Source of the DNA: Nocardioides bruguierae
GTDB taxonomy: Bacteria > Actinomycetota > Actinomycetes > Propionibacteriales > Nocardioidaceae
Direction: 5' to 3'
Assembly (NCBI RefSeq): GCF_023656415.1
Contig: NZ_JAMOIL010000009.1
Coordinates: 124,001 to 188,000, forward strand
DNA length: 64,000 bases
The translations under genes and the position numbers were made by a program. Below, one piece after another: positions 1 through 9,802 of this stretch. Within the stretch, counting starts at the first letter, position 1; each line of letters begins with the position of its first letter. The notes below the pieces were generated by a model that saw only the letters and a list, made by a program, of their open reading frames with translations, did not search any database and was not told the origin of the DNA.

Positions 1-57
1 GCCCCTCTGGCGGGCGGCGCCGCGCGGGAGTGGACTGGGCTCGTCGTCCACTCGTGA
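1..57 (+). CDS. Possible C-terminal end of an upstream gene (partial)
   Basis: Frame 1 is open from the first base to a TGA at 55-57 and encodes 18 residues. Sixteen of 18 codons end in G or C, as in the neighbouring genes, so this may be the tail of the gene before hutU. hutH would be the natural neighbour, but nothing in so short a peptide identifies it. It could equally be non-coding leader of hutU. Confidence 0.3.
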   Translation, partial: APLAGGAAREWTGLVVHS

Positions 58-70
58 ACCGGAGCCAGCC

Positions 71-1747
71 ATGTCGAGCAGCAACCCCCGCCTCCCGATC
101 CACGCCGCGCACGGCACCGACCTCACCGCCCGCTCGTGGCAGACCGAGGCGCCGATGCGCATGCTGATGAACAACCTCGACCCCGAGAACGCCGAGCGTC
201 CCGAGGACCTCGTGGTCTACGGCGGCACCGGCCGCGCCGCCCGGTCGTGGGAGGCCTACGACGCGATCCTCGCGTCGCTGACGGACCTCGCGGACGACGA
301 GACGCTGCTGGTGCAGTCCGGCAAGCCCGTCGGCGTCATGCGCACCCACGAGTGGGCCCCGCGCGTGCTCATCGCCAACTCCAACCTCGTCGGGGACTGG
401 GCCAACTGGGAGGAGTTCCGCCGCCTCGAGGACCTCGGCCTGACCATGTACGGCCAGATGACGGCCGGCTCGTGGATCTACATCGGTACGCAGGGCATCC
501 TCCAGGGCACGTTCGAGACCTTCGCCGCCGTCGCGGACAAGAAGTTCGGCGGCAGCCTGGCCGGCACCATCACCGTCACCGCCGGCCTCGGCGGGATGGG
601 CGGCGCCCAGCCCCTCGCCGTGACGATGAACGACGGCGTGGCGATCTGCATCGAGGTCGACCAGGCGCGCATCACCCGCCGCATCGAGCACCGCTACCTC
701 GACGTCCAGGCCGACAGCCTCGAGCACGCCCTCGAGCTGGCCACCGCCGCCCGTGACGAGAAGCGCGCGCTGTCCATCGGCGTCCTCGGCAACGCCGCCG
801 AGCTGCTGCCGCGCCTGGTCGAGCTCAAGGCGCCGGTCGACGTCGTCACCGACCAGACCTCGGCCCACGACCCGCTCTTCTACCTGCCGGCCGGGGTGCC
901 GTTCGAGGAGTGGCAGGCCCGGCGCGAGACGGACCCCGAGGGCTTCACCAAGGAGGCCCAGGCGTCCATGGCCGCGCACGTGCGCGCCATGGTCGAGCTG
1001 CAGGACCTCGGCGCCGAGGTCTTCGACTACGGCAACTCCATCCGCGACGAGGCCCGCAAGGGCGGGTACGACCGCGCGTTCGCCTTCCCCGGCTTCGTCC
1101 CCGCCTACATCCGGCCCCTGTTCTGCGAGGGCAAGGGGCCCTTCCGCTGGGCCGCCCTCTCCGGCGACCCGGCCGACATCGCCGCCACCGACAAGGCGAT
1201 CCTCGAGCTCTTCCCCGAGAACGAGCGCCTGCGGACGTGGATCACCATGGCCGGCGAGCGGGTCCACTTCCAGGGCCTGCCCGCCCGCATCTGCTGGCTC
1301 GGCTACGGCGAGCGGCACCGCGCCGGGCTGAAGTTCAACGAGATGGTCGCCTCGGGCGAGCTCAAGGCCCCCGTCGTCATCGGCCGCGACCACCTCGACT
1401 GCGGCTCCGTGGCCTCGCCCTACCGCGAGACCGAGGGCATGATCGACGGCTCCGACGCGATCGCCGACTGGGCGCTGCTCAACGCACTGGTCAACACCGC
1501 CTCCGGCGCCACCTGGGTGTCCTTCCACCACGGTGGTGGGGTCGGCATCGGCCGCTCGCTGCACGCCGGCCAGGTGATCGTGGCCGACGGCACCGACCTC
1601 GCCACGCAGAAGATCGAGCGGGTCCTCACCAACGACCCCGGCATGGGCGTGATCCGGCACGTGGACGCCGGCTACGACCGGGCCGCGGAGGTGGCCGCCG
1701 AGCGGGGCGTGCAGGTGCCCGTCCCGTTCGTCTCGCGGGAGTCCTGA
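71..1747 (+). CDS. hutU: Urocanate hydratase (HutU)
   Basis: Second step of histidine breakdown: hydrates urocanate to 4-imidazolone-5-propionate in the cytoplasm using tightly bound NAD. The 558-residue length is normal for the family. Family signatures are visible: an N-terminal [11 protein letters not shown] segment, [11 protein letters not shown] and [11 protein letters not shown] in the NAD domain, GLPARICW with Cys408 matching the catalytic cysteine (Cys410 of the Pseudomonas enzyme), and [17 protein letters not shown] near the C-terminus. The ATG follows a CCGGAGCC ribosome-binding site. It heads a tight four-gene set with the M20 hydrolase, hutF and hutI; no HutC-type regulator is in view. 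Confidence 0.97.
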   Translation: MSSSNPRLPIHAAHGTDLTARSWQTEAPMRMLMNNLDPENAERPEDLVVYGGTGRAARSWEAYDAILASLTDLADDETLLVQSGKPVGVMRTHEWAPRVLIANSNLVGDWANWEEFRRLEDLGLTMYGQMTAGSWIYIGTQGILQGTFETFAAVADKKFGGSLAGTITVTAGLGGMGGAQPLAVTMNDGVAICIEVDQARITRRIEHRYLDVQADSLEHALELATAARDEKRALSIGVLGNAAELLPRLVELKAPVDVVTDQTSAHDPLFYLPAGVPFEEWQARRETDPEGFTKEAQASMAAHVRAMVELQDLGAEVFDYGNSIRDEARKGGYDRAFAFPGFVPAYIRPLFCEGKGPFRWAALSGDPADIAATDKAILELFPENERLRTWITMAGERVHFQGLPARICWLGYGERHRAGLKFNEMVASGELKAPVVIGRDHLDCGSVASPYRETEGMIDGSDAIADWALLNALVNTASGATWVSFHHGGGVGIGRSLHAGQVIVADGTDLATQKIERVLTNDPGMGVIRHVDAGYDRAAEVAAERGVQVPVPFVSRES

Positions 1748-1751
1748 ACCG

Positions 1752-2984
1752 GTGGTCGACGACTTCGAGCGCATGTGGGCCGACCTGGCCCCGGTCGGAC
1801 GCTCGGCCGCCACCGGCGGGTACTTCCGCCAGCCGTGGACGTCCGCGGAGAACGAGCTGCGGGCGTGGTTCGTCGGCCAGGCCGCCGCGCGTGGCCTGCG
1901 GCTGGAGACCGACCTGCTCGGCAACATGGTCGCGTGGTGGGAGGCCCCGGGGGCCGAGGGCCCCTCCGTCCTCACCGGCTCCCACCTCGACTCGGTGCTC
2001 GACGGCGGCGCGTTCGACGGTCCGCTGGGCGTCGTCTCGGCGTTCGCCGCGGTCGACGTGCTGCGCGCGCGGGGCGTGGCGCCCGTCCGCCCCCTCGGTG
2101 TCAGCGCCTTCGTCGAGGAGGAGGGCTCCCGCTTCGGGCTGGCCTGCCTGGGCTCCCGGCTCGTCACCGGCGAGGTCGCCCTCGAGGACGCGCTCGCACG
2201 TCGTGATCGCGCCGGCACCAGCCTCGAGGACGCGCTGGCCGCGGCCGACCTCGGCACCGGCTCGCTCCTGGACCTCGCGAACGTGGGCTGCTTCGTGGAG
2301 CTGCACGTCGAGCAGGGGCGCCACCTCGTCGACACCGACGCCGTCGTGGGCCTGGCCAGCGAGATCTGGCCGCACGGCCGCTACCGCTTCGACGTCACCG
2401 GTCGCGCCGACCACGCCGGGGCCACGCGGATGGAGGACCGCCACGACCCGATGCTCACCTTCGCGATGACGACGCTGGCCGCCAACAAGCAGGCACGGCT
2501 GGCCGGCCAGCGGGCCACCTTCGGCCGCCTCGACGTGGCCCCGAACTCCACCAACGCCGTGCCCTCGCGCGTCACCGGCTGGCTCGACGCGCGGGCCGAC
2601 TCCGACGTGGCGCTCGCCGCCCTCGTCGACGCCATCGCCCGCCAGGCCGCCGACCGGGCCGAGCGCGACGGCACCGCCCTGACCGTGACCCCGGAGTCGG
2701 TCTCGGCCTCGGTCGCCTTCGACGTCGCGCTCACGTCCCGCATCGGCCGCATCGGGGCCCGCACCCGCACCGGTGCCGGCGCCGGGGACGAGGCCTGGCC
2801 GGTGATCCCGTCGGCGGCCGGGCACGACGCCGGCATCCTCGCCGCAGCGGGCGTGCCCACCGCCATGCTGTTCGTCCGCAACCCCACCGGCGTCTCCCAC
2901 TCGCCGGAGGAGAGCGCCGAGACCGGCGACTGCCTGGTCGGGGTCGAGGCGCTGGCCGACGTCCTCGCGGAGCTGCTGACGTGA
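1752..2984 (+). CDS. M20-family amidohydrolase, allantoate/N-carbamoyl amino-acid hydrolase type; probable N-formylglutamate step
   Basis: A 410-residue two-metal amidohydrolase of the AllC/HyuC branch of M20. Metal and catalytic motifs are intact: [44 protein letters not shown] and AAGHDAG. The GTG start lies 4 nt after hutU stops, and the gene end overlaps the hutF start by 4 nt, so it is translationally embedded in the hut operon. Databases would call it allantoate amidohydrolase from similarity. HutF produces N-formylglutamate and no HutG is present here, so I infer that this protein removes the formyl group. That substrate is inference; the family call is firm. Confidence 0.88.
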   Translation: MVDDFERMWADLAPVGRSAATGGYFRQPWTSAENELRAWFVGQAAARGLRLETDLLGNMVAWWEAPGAEGPSVLTGSHLDSVLDGGAFDGPLGVVSAFAAVDVLRARGVAPVRPLGVSAFVEEEGSRFGLACLGSRLVTGEVALEDALARRDRAGTSLEDALAAADLGTGSLLDLANVGCFVELHVEQGRHLVDTDAVVGLASEIWPHGRYRFDVTGRADHAGATRMEDRHDPMLTFAMTTLAANKQARLAGQRATFGRLDVAPNSTNAVPSRVTGWLDARADSDVALAALVDAIARQAADRAERDGTALTVTPESVSASVAFDVALTSRIGRIGARTRTGAGAGDEAWPVIPSAAGHDAGILAAAGVPTAMLFVRNPTGVSHSPEESAETGDCLVGVEALADVLAELLT

Positions 2985-4312
2985 GCGCCCGCTGGCTGCT
3001 GACCCGCGCCTGGGTGGGCGAGGGTGCCGCTGCCCGGGTCGCCGACGACGTCCTGGTCGAGGTGAGCGACGGCCGGTTCACCCGGGTCGAGGCCGACTGG
3101 TCGGCGAGGGCCGGGGAGGCGGCCCCGGAGCGGGTCGGGGGACTCACCGTGCCGGGGCTGGCCAACGCGCACAGCCACGCCTTCCACCGCGCGCTGCGCG
3201 GGCGCACGCAGCGCGAGCGCGGCACCTTCTGGACGTGGCGCGAGCAGATGTACGCGCTCGCCGCCACGCTCGACCCCGACTCCTACCGGACGCTGGCCAC
3301 CGCCGTCTTCCGCGAGATGGTCGCGACCGGCGTCACGGGCGTCGGCGAGTTCCACTACCTGCACCACCGCCCCGACGGCGGCCGGTACGACGACCCCAAC
3401 GCGATGGGCCACGCCCTGGTCGACGCCGCCGCCGAGGCGGGCCTGCGGATCACCCTTCTCGACACGCTGTACCTGTCCTCGGGGTTCGGCCGCGCGCCCG
3501 AGGGCGCGCAGGTGCGCTACGACGACGGGGACGCCGACGCCTGGCTCGCCCGGTGGGACGAGGTCCGCCCGGCCGACCACCTGGTGCTCGGCCGCGCCTA
3601 CCACTCCGTGCGCGCCGTGCCCCGCGAGCAGCTGCGCGCCCACGACCCCGCCGACGGCCCGCTGCACGTGCACCTCTCCGAGCAGGTCGCCGAGAACGAG
3701 GCTTGCCTGGCGGCCACCGGCCTGACCCCCACCGGCCTGCTGGCCGAGGCCGGCGCACTGACCGAGGCGACCTCCCTGGTCCACGCCACGCACCTGACCG
3801 ACGCCGACGTCGCGCTGCTGGGCGGGGCGCGCACGTGGGCCTGCTTCTGCCCCACCACCGAGCGCGACCTGGGCGACGGGATCGGCCCGAGCCGGGCCCT
3901 GCACGACGCCGGCGCCCGGCTCAGCCTCGGGTCCGACAGCCACGCCGTCGTCGACCTGTTCGAGGAGATGCGCGCCGTCGAGCTGGACGAGCGGCTGGCC
4001 ACGCAGGCACGCGGCCACTGGTCGGCCGCCGAGCTGCTCGCGGCCGGCACCGCGCACGCGAGCCTCGGCGTGCCCGACGCCGGGCGGATCGCCGTCGGGG
4101 CGCGGGCCGACCTCGTCACCCTCGACACCGCGAGCGTGCGCACGGCCGGCACCGGGGCCGACGAGGCCACGGCGGTGTTCGCGGCGACCGGCGCCGACGT
4201 CGTCCGCGTGGTCACCGACGGCCGCGTGGTGCACGAGCGCGGGCAGGAGGCCGAGGTCGGCCGGCTGCTCGCCGACGCGATCGCCGCCGTGTGGGAGAAG
4301 GTGGACGCATGA
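2981..4312 (+). CDS. hutF: Formimidoylglutamate deiminase (HutF)
   Basis: Amidohydrolase-superfamily enzyme of 443 residues that deiminates N-formimino-L-glutamate to N-formyl-L-glutamate plus ammonia. Metal-site motifs in order: [14 protein letters not shown] near residue 60, [21 protein letters not shown] and [16 protein letters not shown]; the last segment with AVELDERL is characteristic of HutF rather than guanine deaminase. The GTG start overlaps the TGA of the M20 gene (GTGA) and its own TGA overlaps the hutI ATG (ATGA), so the three are translationally coupled. HutF marks the two-step route to glutamate, as opposed to a one-step HutG formiminoglutamase. Confidence 0.95.
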   Translation: MSARWLLTRAWVGEGAAARVADDVLVEVSDGRFTRVEADWSARAGEAAPERVGGLTVPGLANAHSHAFHRALRGRTQRERGTFWTWREQMYALAATLDPDSYRTLATAVFREMVATGVTGVGEFHYLHHRPDGGRYDDPNAMGHALVDAAAEAGLRITLLDTLYLSSGFGRAPEGAQVRYDDGDADAWLARWDEVRPADHLVLGRAYHSVRAVPREQLRAHDPADGPLHVHLSEQVAENEACLAATGLTPTGLLAEAGALTEATSLVHATHLTDADVALLGGARTWACFCPTTERDLGDGIGPSRALHDAGARLSLGSDSHAVVDLFEEMRAVELDERLATQARGHWSAAELLAAGTAHASLGVPDAGRIAVGARADLVTLDTASVRTAGTGADEATAVFAATGADVVRVVTDGRVVHERGQEAEVGRLLADAIAAVWEKVDA

Positions 4313-5493
4313 CCTCCACGCTGCTGACCGGCATCGGCGAGCTCTTCACGGGTCGCACGGACGAGGCGGGGCGCCCCACGGACGCGCCCGGGGCCGAGAC
4401 CGTGCTGCGCGACGCCGCCCTGGTGCTCGACGGCGACCGGGTCGCCTGGCTCGGCCCGGCGGCCGAGGCGCCCGCCGCCGACCTGGCCGTCGACCTGGCC
4501 GGCCGCGCCGTGCTCCCGGGGTTCGTCGACAGCCACAGCCACCTCGTGTTCGCCGGCGAGCGCAGCGCGGAGTTCGCGGCCCGGATGGCGGGGGAGTCCT
4601 ACGCCGCCGGCGGCATCCGCACCACGGTGGCCGCCACCCGCGCGGCGAGCGACGAGCAGCTGACCGCGCACGTGGCCGCACTGGTCGCCGAGATGCGTGC
4701 CCAGGGCACCACCACGCTGGAGATCAAGTCCGGCTACGGCCTCTCCGTGCACGACGAGGCGCGCTCGTTGGCCGTGGCCCGCCAGTTCACGACCGAGACG
4801 ACGTTCCTGGGCGCGCACGTGGTGCCGGCCGAGCACGCCGAGGACCCGGCCGGGTACGTCGACCTGGTCACCGGCCCGATGCTGGCCGCTGCGGCCCCGC
4901 ACGCCCGCTGGATCGACGCGTTCTGCGAGCGCGGTGCCTTCGACGCCGACCAGGCCCGCGCCGTCCTCGCCGCCGGTGCCGAGGTCGGTCTGGCAGGCCG
5001 CCTGCACGCCAACCAGCTGGGGCCCGGCCCCGGCGTCCAGCTGGCCTGCGAGCTGGGCCTCGTCGCGGTCGACCACTGCACCTACCTCGACGACGCCGAC
5101 GTCGACGCGTTGCGCGGGTCGGGCACCGTGGCGACGCTGCTGCCCGGCGTGGAGTTCTCCACCCGCCAGCCCTACCCCGACGCCCGACGCCTCCTGGACG
5201 CCGGCGTGCGGGTCGCCCTCGCCTCCGACTGCAACCCCGGCTCCTGCTTCACCAGCTCGGTGCCGTTCTGCGTCGCCCTGGCCGTGCGGGAGATGGGGAT
5301 GACCCCCACCGAGGCCGTGCTGGCCGCCACCGCCGGCGGCGCCCGTGCCCTCGCCCGGGACGACGTCGGTGTGCTGGAGCCCGGCCGCCGTGCCGACCTC
5401 GTGGTGCTCGAGGCGCCCAGCCACGTGCACCTCGCCTACCGCCCCGGCGTCCCCCTCGTGCGCCGGACCTGGATCGGCGGCCGCCCCCTCTGA
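4309..5493 (+). CDS. hutI: Imidazolonepropionase (HutI)
   Basis: Hydrolyses 4-imidazolone-5-propionate to N-formimino-L-glutamate, between HutU and HutF in the pathway. The chosen ATG gives 394 residues, normal for HutI, and overlaps the hutF stop; the same frame is open far upstream but there it only shadows hutF. Motifs: [20 protein letters not shown] with the HxH metal ligands, the EIKSGYGLS substrate loop, [21 protein letters not shown] and [12 protein letters not shown]. It is last in the hut operon and ends 14 nt before a long G tract, facing the convergent exporter gene. Confidence 0.96.
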   Translation: MTSTLLTGIGELFTGRTDEAGRPTDAPGAETVLRDAALVLDGDRVAWLGPAAEAPAADLAVDLAGRAVLPGFVDSHSHLVFAGERSAEFAARMAGESYAAGGIRTTVAATRAASDEQLTAHVAALVAEMRAQGTTTLEIKSGYGLSVHDEARSLAVARQFTTETTFLGAHVVPAEHAEDPAGYVDLVTGPMLAAAAPHARWIDAFCERGAFDADQARAVLAAGAEVGLAGRLHANQLGPGPGVQLACELGLVAVDHCTYLDDADVDALRGSGTVATLLPGVEFSTRQPYPDARRLLDAGVRVALASDCNPGSCFTSSVPFCVALAVREMGMTPTEAVLAATAGGARALARDDVGVLEPGRRADLVVLEAPSHVHLAYRPGVPLVRRTWIGGRPL

Positions 5494-5507
5494 CCGCCGA
5501 CTCGGCT

Positions 5508-5521
5508 GGGGGGGGGGGGGG
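5508..5521. repeat. Homopolymeric tract of 14 G
   Basis: Fourteen consecutive G residues lie between the convergent hutI and lysE genes, ending one base before the exporter's stop codon. It is outside any reading frame. Such tracts are prone to polymerase slippage and to assembly error. Confidence 0.9.
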
Positions 5522-5522
5522 C

Positions 5523-6134
5523 TCATGCCCCCAGGGCCAGGGAGGCGGCGATGGCGAGCATGGTGAGCCCGATGACGGTGTCGAGCACGCGCCAGGCGAC
5601 CGGGCGGGAGAACAACCGGTCGGCGAAGCGGGCGCCGTAGCCCAGGCCGGTGAACCAGATCGCGGAGCCGACCATCGCGCCGCCGGCGAACCACCAGCGA
5701 CCGGGGTGGCCGTGGCTGCTGGCCAGCGAGCCGAGCAGCAGCACGGTGTCGAGGTAGACGTGCGGGTTCAGCCAGGTCAGCGCCAGTGCCTGGACGACGA
5801 CGGCCGACAGCGTGGCCCCGACGCCCGAGCCCGCGGCCAGGGCCTCCCCGCCCGCCCACGCCCGTCGGAACGAGAGCAGGGCGTACCCGACCAGGAAGGC
5901 GACGCCGAGCCAGCGGATGAGCGTGATCAGCCACGGCACCGCTGACACCAGAGCGCCCACCCCGCCCACGCCCGCGAGGATCAGCACCACGTCGGAGAGC
6001 GTGCAGATGACCACCACCGCGCCCACATGCTCGCGACGCAGCCCCTGCCGGAGCACGAACGCGTTCTGCGAGCCGATGGCGACGATGAGCGAGAGGCCGG
6101 CGAGCAGGCCGGCGGCGAGGGCGAGGAGGTCCAC
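5523..6134 (-). CDS. LysE/ArgO-family basic amino-acid exporter
   Basis: A 203-residue inner-membrane transporter of the LysE/RhtB superfamily, predicted to export L-arginine and/or L-lysine. The N-terminal block SLIVAIGSQNAFVLRQGLRREH is the diagnostic LysE/ArgO signature and is followed by further hydrophobic helices, including LALTWLNPHVYLDTVLLLGS. The start is GTG, preceded by GGAGCC. It is divergent from a LysG/ArgP regulator 69 bp away, the standard arrangement in which the regulator senses basic amino acids and induces the exporter. Arginine versus lysine preference cannot be decided from sequence. Confidence 0.93.
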   Translation of the reverse strand: MDLLALAAGLLAGLSLIVAIGSQNAFVLRQGLRREHVGAVVVICTLSDVVLILAGVGGVGALVSAVPWLITLIRWLGVAFLVGYALLSFRRAWAGGEALAAGSGVGATLSAVVVQALALTWLNPHVYLDTVLLLGSLASSHGHPGRWWFAGGAMVGSAIWFTGLGYGARFADRLFSRPVAWRVLDTVIGLTMLAIAASLALGA

Positions 6135-6191
6135 GGCTCCACTCTCGGGGCGCAGGAACGTGAAGACCAGCGAAGGAATCTACGGATGCCT

Positions 6192-6197
6192 TAGCGT
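6192..6197 (+). promoter_or_regulatory. Candidate -10 element (TAGCGT) of a leaderless lysG transcript
   Basis: TAGCGT fits TANNNT and stands six bases before the lysG ATG, which would put transcription initiation at or beside the start codon. No Shine-Dalgarno sequence precedes the ATG. The LysG operator for the divergent exporter is expected in the same 69 bp. Confidence 0.5.
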
Positions 6198-6203
6198 GAC
6201 TTC

Positions 6204-7091
6204 ATGCAGTACCCGGCCCACCACCTCGAAGCGCTCGTCGCGGTGGTCGACCACGGCACCTTCGAGGCGGCGGCTCGCGCCCTGCACGTGACCCCGTCGG
6301 CGCTGAGCCAGCGGGTCCGCGCCCTGGAGTCGAGCGTCGGCCAGGTGCTGGTGCGCCGCGCCAGCCCCTGCGAGGCCACGGACGCCGGCAGCGTGCTGGT
6401 CCGCCTCGGGCGCGCCCACGCCCTGCTCGACGCCGAGGCCGCCGCCGTCCTGGACCCGGGAGCGGCCGGCCGCACCCGCCTGAGCGTGGCGATCAACGCC
6501 GACTCGCTGGCCACCTGGTTCCACGGCGTGCTCGCCACCGCCGCGGCCTGGGACGACGTGGAGCTGCGGCTGCACGTGGAGGACCAGGCGTTCTCGGCCG
6601 ACCTGCTGCGCTCCGGGCGCGCCCTGGCGGCGGTCACCGACGAGCCGGTCGCCGTGCAGGGCTGCTCGACCGAGCGGGTCGGGGCGATGCGGTACCTGCC
6701 CGTCGTCCACCCCGCGCTGCTGGCCCGCTGCACGGGCCCGGACGGCGCGGTCGACTGGGCCCGGCTGCCGCTGGTGCGGTTCAACGGCAAGGACGGCCTC
6801 CAGTCCGACCTGCTCGCGCGCCTGGGGGTCGCCCCCGCCGCGGCCGTGCACGAGGTGCCGACCTCCACCGACTACGTCGCCGCCCTGCGGGTGGGCCTGG
6901 GCTGGGGGATGCTGCCCGAGCCGCAGGCCGACGACCCCGCGTTCGGCACCGACGTGCTGGTGCCGCTGCCGCACCCCGCCGTCCGGCCTCTCGACGTGGA
7001 CCTGCACTGGCAGCGGTGGCGGCTCGACTCCGCGCTGCTGGACCGGCTGAGCGCCGCCGTCCGGGACGCCGCCAGGGCGCTGCGGCCGTGA
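6204..7091 (+). CDS. LysR-family regulator, LysG/ArgP (IciA) type
   Basis: A 295-residue LysR regulator. The N-terminal winged helix (residues 1-65) has HHLEALVAVVDHGTFEAAAR and TPSALSQRVRALESSVGQVL, typical of ArgP/LysG, which pair with LysE/ArgO exporters. The rest is the effector-binding domain, expected to bind lysine or arginine. It is divergent from the exporter, and the call rests on both sequence style and that pairing. It appears leaderless: a TANNNT element lies six bases before the ATG. A strong bidirectional-looking hairpin follows the gene. Confidence 0.93.
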   Translation: MQYPAHHLEALVAVVDHGTFEAAARALHVTPSALSQRVRALESSVGQVLVRRASPCEATDAGSVLVRLGRAHALLDAEAAAVLDPGAAGRTRLSVAINADSLATWFHGVLATAAAWDDVELRLHVEDQAFSADLLRSGRALAAVTDEPVAVQGCSTERVGAMRYLPVVHPALLARCTGPDGAVDWARLPLVRFNGKDGLQSDLLARLGVAPAAAVHEVPTSTDYVAALRVGLGWGMLPEPQADDPAFGTDVLVPLPHPAVRPLDVDLHWQRWRLDSALLDRLSAAVRDAARALRP

Positions 7092-7099
7092 GGCGCCGC

Positions 7100-7135
7100 T
7101 GGTCGAGGAGGCCGCGCTGCGACCGTCGCGAGACC
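7100..7135. repeat. Candidate interspersed intergenic repeat
   Basis: A stretch starting TGGTCGAGGAG and ending TCGCGAGACC lies between lysG and its terminator. It resembles, from memory, the family of TGGTCGAGGAG...GAGACC intergenic elements common in Nocardioides genomes. Only this copy is in the window, so repetitiveness is not demonstrated. Confidence 0.25.
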
Positions 7136-7151
7136 GAGGCCCGACGAACGA

Positions 7152-7188
7152 CGACGGCCCGCCGGACGTGGTGTCCGGCGGGCCGTCG
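7152..7188. terminator. Hairpin terminator between lysG and the convergent acyl-CoA dehydrogenase
   Basis: Perfect 16-bp arms (CGACGGCCCGCCGGAC and its complement) around a 5-nt GTGGT loop. There is no T-run, as is usual in actinobacteria. It probably serves both converging genes. Confidence 0.85.
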
Positions 7189-7237
7189 GGTGGAGCGTCC
7201 TCACCCGATCACGGGCGGGTGAGGAGTCGGGGGTGCG

Positions 7238-9082
7238 TCAGAACGCGGCCTCGTCGAGGTCCATGAGGTCGAGGTCGACGGTCTGGGCCTTCTTGAGCTC
7301 GGCGCGGATGCTCGGGAGCACCTCGTGGCAGAAGAACTTCGCGGAGGCGACCTTGCCCTCGTAGAAGGCCTGGTCCTTGCCGGCGTCGCCACCGAGCTTG
7401 GTCAGGGCCACCTCGGCGCCGCGCAGCAGCAGCCAGGCGGTGACGACGTCGCCCAGGGCCATGAGCAGGCGGGAGGTGTTGAGGCCGACCTTGTAGAGGT
7501 TGCGGACCTCCTCCTGCGCGCTCATCAGGTCGTTGATCATGAGGCCGACCATGGCGTTGGCGTCCTCGAGCGCACGGCCGAGCAGCTCGCGCTCCTCCTT
7601 GAGGCGGCCGTTGCCGGCCTCGGAGGCGAGGAAGCCCTTGATCTCCTCGGCGACGTGGCCGAGCGCGGTGCCCTGGTCCTTGACGATCTTGCGGAAGAAG
7701 AAGTCCTGGCCCTGGATCGCGGTAGTGCCCTCGTAGAGCGTGTCGATCTTGGCGTCGCGGACGTACTGCTCGATCGGGTACTCCTGCAGGAAGCCGGAGC
7801 CGCCGAAGGTCTGCAGCGACTCGGTGCCCAGCAGCACCCACGAGCGCTCGGAGCCGTAGCCCTTGACGATCGGGAGCAGCAGGTCGTTGACGGCCTCGGC
7901 CAGCTTGTCCTCCTCGCCGGCGTGCTGGGCCACCATCACGCGGTCCTGCCAGGAGGCGGCGTACATCACCAGCGAGCGCATGCCCTCGGCGAACGACTTC
8001 TGGGTCATCAGCGAGCGGCGCACGTCGGGGTGGTGGGTGATGGTGACGCGCGGCGCGGTCTTGTCGCCGGACTGGGTCAGGTCGGCACCCTGGACGCGGG
8101 ACTTCGCGTACTCCAGCGCGTTCAGGTAGCCGGTCGACAGCGTGGCGATGGCCTTGGTGCCGACCATCATCCGGGCGTTCTCGATGACCTGGAACATCTG
8201 CGCGATGCCGTTGTGCACCTCGCCGAGCAGCCAGCCCTGGGCCGGGTGCTTCTCGCCGAAGGTGAGCTCGCAGGTGTTGGACACCTTGATGCCCATCTTG
8301 TGCTCGACGTTGGTGACGTAGACGCCGTTGCGCTCACCGGTGAGCTCACCGGTGGAGTGGTCGAAGTGGTACTTCGGCACGAGGAACAGGGAGAGGCCCT
8401 TGGTGCCGGGGCCGCCGTGGCCCTCGACGCCCACGGGGCGGGCGAGCACCAGGTGCATGATGTTGTCCTGCAGGTCGGACTCGGCCGAGGTGATGAAGCG
8501 CTTGACGCCCTCGATGTGCCAGGAGCCGTCGGCCTGCTGGGTGGCCTTGGTGCGGCCGGCGCCCACGTCGGAGCCGGCGTCGGGCTCGGTGAGCACCATC
8601 GTGGCGCCCCAGCCCTTCTCGACCATCAGCTCGGCGATGCGCTTGTCGCGCTCGTTGCCGTTGCGCTCCACCACGGAGGCGAAGGACGGGCCGGCGGCGT
8701 ACATCCACACCGGGGCGTTCGAGCCGAGCACCATCTCGGCGATCGCCCAGTTCAGGGTGGACGGGGCGGGGGTGCCGCCGAGTGCCTCGGGGATCTGCAG
8801 GCGCCAGAACTCCGACTCCATCCAGGCGTCGTAGCTGGCCTTGAAGGAGGCCGGCACCGGCGCGGTGGAGGCGGTCGGGTCGAAGACCGGCGGGTTGCGG
8901 TCGGAGTCGACGTAGGAGGCCGCGAGGTCCTCGCGGGCGATGCGGTCGACCTCGGCGAGCACCTCGCGGGCGGTGTCGGCGTCGACCTCGGCGAACGGGC
9001 CGGTGCCCAGGACCTCGTCGCGCTTGAACAGCTCGAAGAGGTTGAACTCGATGTCGCGCAGGTTGCTCTGGTAGTGGCTCAT
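7238..9082 (-). CDS. Acyl-CoA dehydrogenase, long FadE5-like form
   Basis: FAD-dependent acyl-CoA dehydrogenase catalysing the first oxidation of fatty-acid beta-oxidation. The ATG at 9082 is set by a GGAAGGTGG ribosome-binding site and gives 614 residues, close to mycobacterial FadE5 (611) and much longer than the roughly 380 of classical enzymes. An N-terminal extension ([18 protein letters not shown]) precedes the dehydrogenase domains. FAD and substrate motifs include [12 protein letters not shown] and RFITSAESD. The catalytic glutamate lies in [18 protein letters not shown]. The C-terminal extension carries a helical domain. It is transcribed alone; paired GGTAAC repeats lie in its upstream region. 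Confidence 0.93.
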   Translation of the reverse strand: MSHYQSNLRDIEFNLFELFKRDEVLGTGPFAEVDADTAREVLAEVDRIAREDLAASYVDSDRNPPVFDPTASTAPVPASFKASYDAWMESEFWRLQIPEALGGTPAPSTLNWAIAEMVLGSNAPVWMYAAGPSFASVVERNGNERDKRIAELMVEKGWGATMVLTEPDAGSDVGAGRTKATQQADGSWHIEGVKRFITSAESDLQDNIMHLVLARPVGVEGHGGPGTKGLSLFLVPKYHFDHSTGELTGERNGVYVTNVEHKMGIKVSNTCELTFGEKHPAQGWLLGEVHNGIAQMFQVIENARMMVGTKAIATLSTGYLNALEYAKSRVQGADLTQSGDKTAPRVTITHHPDVRRSLMTQKSFAEGMRSLVMYAASWQDRVMVAQHAGEEDKLAEAVNDLLLPIVKGYGSERSWVLLGTESLQTFGGSGFLQEYPIEQYVRDAKIDTLYEGTTAIQGQDFFFRKIVKDQGTALGHVAEEIKGFLASEAGNGRLKEERELLGRALEDANAMVGLMINDLMSAQEEVRNLYKVGLNTSRLLMALGDVVTAWLLLRGAEVALTKLGGDAGKDQAFYEGKVASAKFFCHEVLPSIRAELKKAQTVDLDLMDLDEAAF

Positions 9083-9206
9083 GGCCCACCTTCCGGGTTC
9101 GTGCGGTCGTGCGTTGCGGGGGACGTGTGCCCACGAGGCTGCGGCCTCGGACGGCGTGGGGTGCCACGCGCTCTCGTCCGGCACGCAGCCCGGTGTTCTA
9201 CTCACC

Positions 9207-9238
9207 GGTAACTTGGAGGATACCCGTGGGTAACGTGG
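9207..9238 (-). promoter_or_regulatory. Direct repeat upstream of the acyl-CoA dehydrogenase, possible operator
   Basis: GGTAACTTGG (9207-9216) and GGTAACGTGG (9229-9238) are 22 bp apart, two helical turns, and lie on one face of the DNA. TACCC and GGGTA (9221-9232) form an inverted pair overlapping the second copy. They lie 125-156 bp before the dehydrogenase start. Which regulator would bind is unknown. Confidence 0.4.
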
Positions 9239-9246
9239 ACCACAAG

Positions 9247-9286
9247 CACCCCTCCACGACCGTGCGCTGAACGGTGGTGAGGGGTG
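9247..9286 (-). terminator. Imperfect hairpin downstream of the Rrf2 gene
   Basis: CACCCCTC...ACCGT pairs with ACGGT...AGGGGTG with a few mismatches and a 7-nt loop. It lies 39 nt after the Rrf2 stop on the minus strand and before the dehydrogenase promoter region. Confidence 0.55.
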
Positions 9287-9324
9287 GGGCGACGCCCGGG
9301 AGGGGCAGGAGCGGACGGCGGCCG

Positions 9325-9783
9325 TCAGTGCGGCTGCCAGGCGTCCTCGTCCTCGGTGGCGGCCACGACCTCGGGCGGCAGGTCGCGATCGGCCAGGGCC
9401 TGGATGCTGACCTGCTCGAACACCGCACGCAGGCTGCGGCGGGCGGCGATCCACACGTGCTGGAGCACCTCGGCGGAGTCGTTGTACTCCACCGCCTCCG
9501 GGCGCAGCCCGTAGACGCTGACCAGGGGGCCGTCGACGGCCCTGATCACGTCGGCGACCGAGACGTCGGTGGCCGGGCGGGCCAGCCGCCAGCCGCCGGA
9601 CTGGCCCCGCTGGGAGAGCACGATGCCGGCCCGGCGCAGGTCGGCGAGGATGGCCTGGAGGAACTGCCGGGGGATCTCCTGGAGCCTCCCCAGCTCGTCG
9701 GCGCTGACGGCCTTGCCCTCGCTGCGCGCGGCCATCTCGACGAGCGCCCGGAGGGCGTAGTCGGACTTGGCAGAGACGCGCAC
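9325..9783 (-). CDS. Rrf2-family transcriptional regulator
   Basis: A 152-residue Rrf2 regulator. The N-terminal winged helix [18 protein letters not shown] followed by [19 protein letters not shown] and [14 protein letters not shown] is diagnostic. There is no cysteine at all in the protein, so it cannot hold the Fe-S cluster of IscR, NsrR or RsrR types; it belongs to the cluster-free branch, which includes CymR, where a ligand or partner protein provides sensing. The GTG start has no Shine-Dalgarno; AATGAT stands six bases before it. A perfect palindrome lies 20 bp upstream and suggests autoregulation. Target genes are unknown. Confidence 0.92.
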   Translation of the reverse strand: MRVSAKSDYALRALVEMAARSEGKAVSADELGRLQEIPRQFLQAILADLRRAGIVLSQRGQSGGWRLARPATDVSVADVIRAVDGPLVSVYGLRPEAVEYNDSAEVLQHVWIAARRSLRAVFEQVSIQALADRDLPPEVVAATEDEDAWQPH

Positions 9784-9802
9784 GGGACCATCATTCCAGA
9801 CC

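Noticed and set aside
2381..4234. Long minus-strand frame opposite the M20 hydrolase and hutF
   Set aside because: No recognisable domain, Arg/Gly/His-rich shadow composition; the plus-strand genes carry full catalytic motifs.
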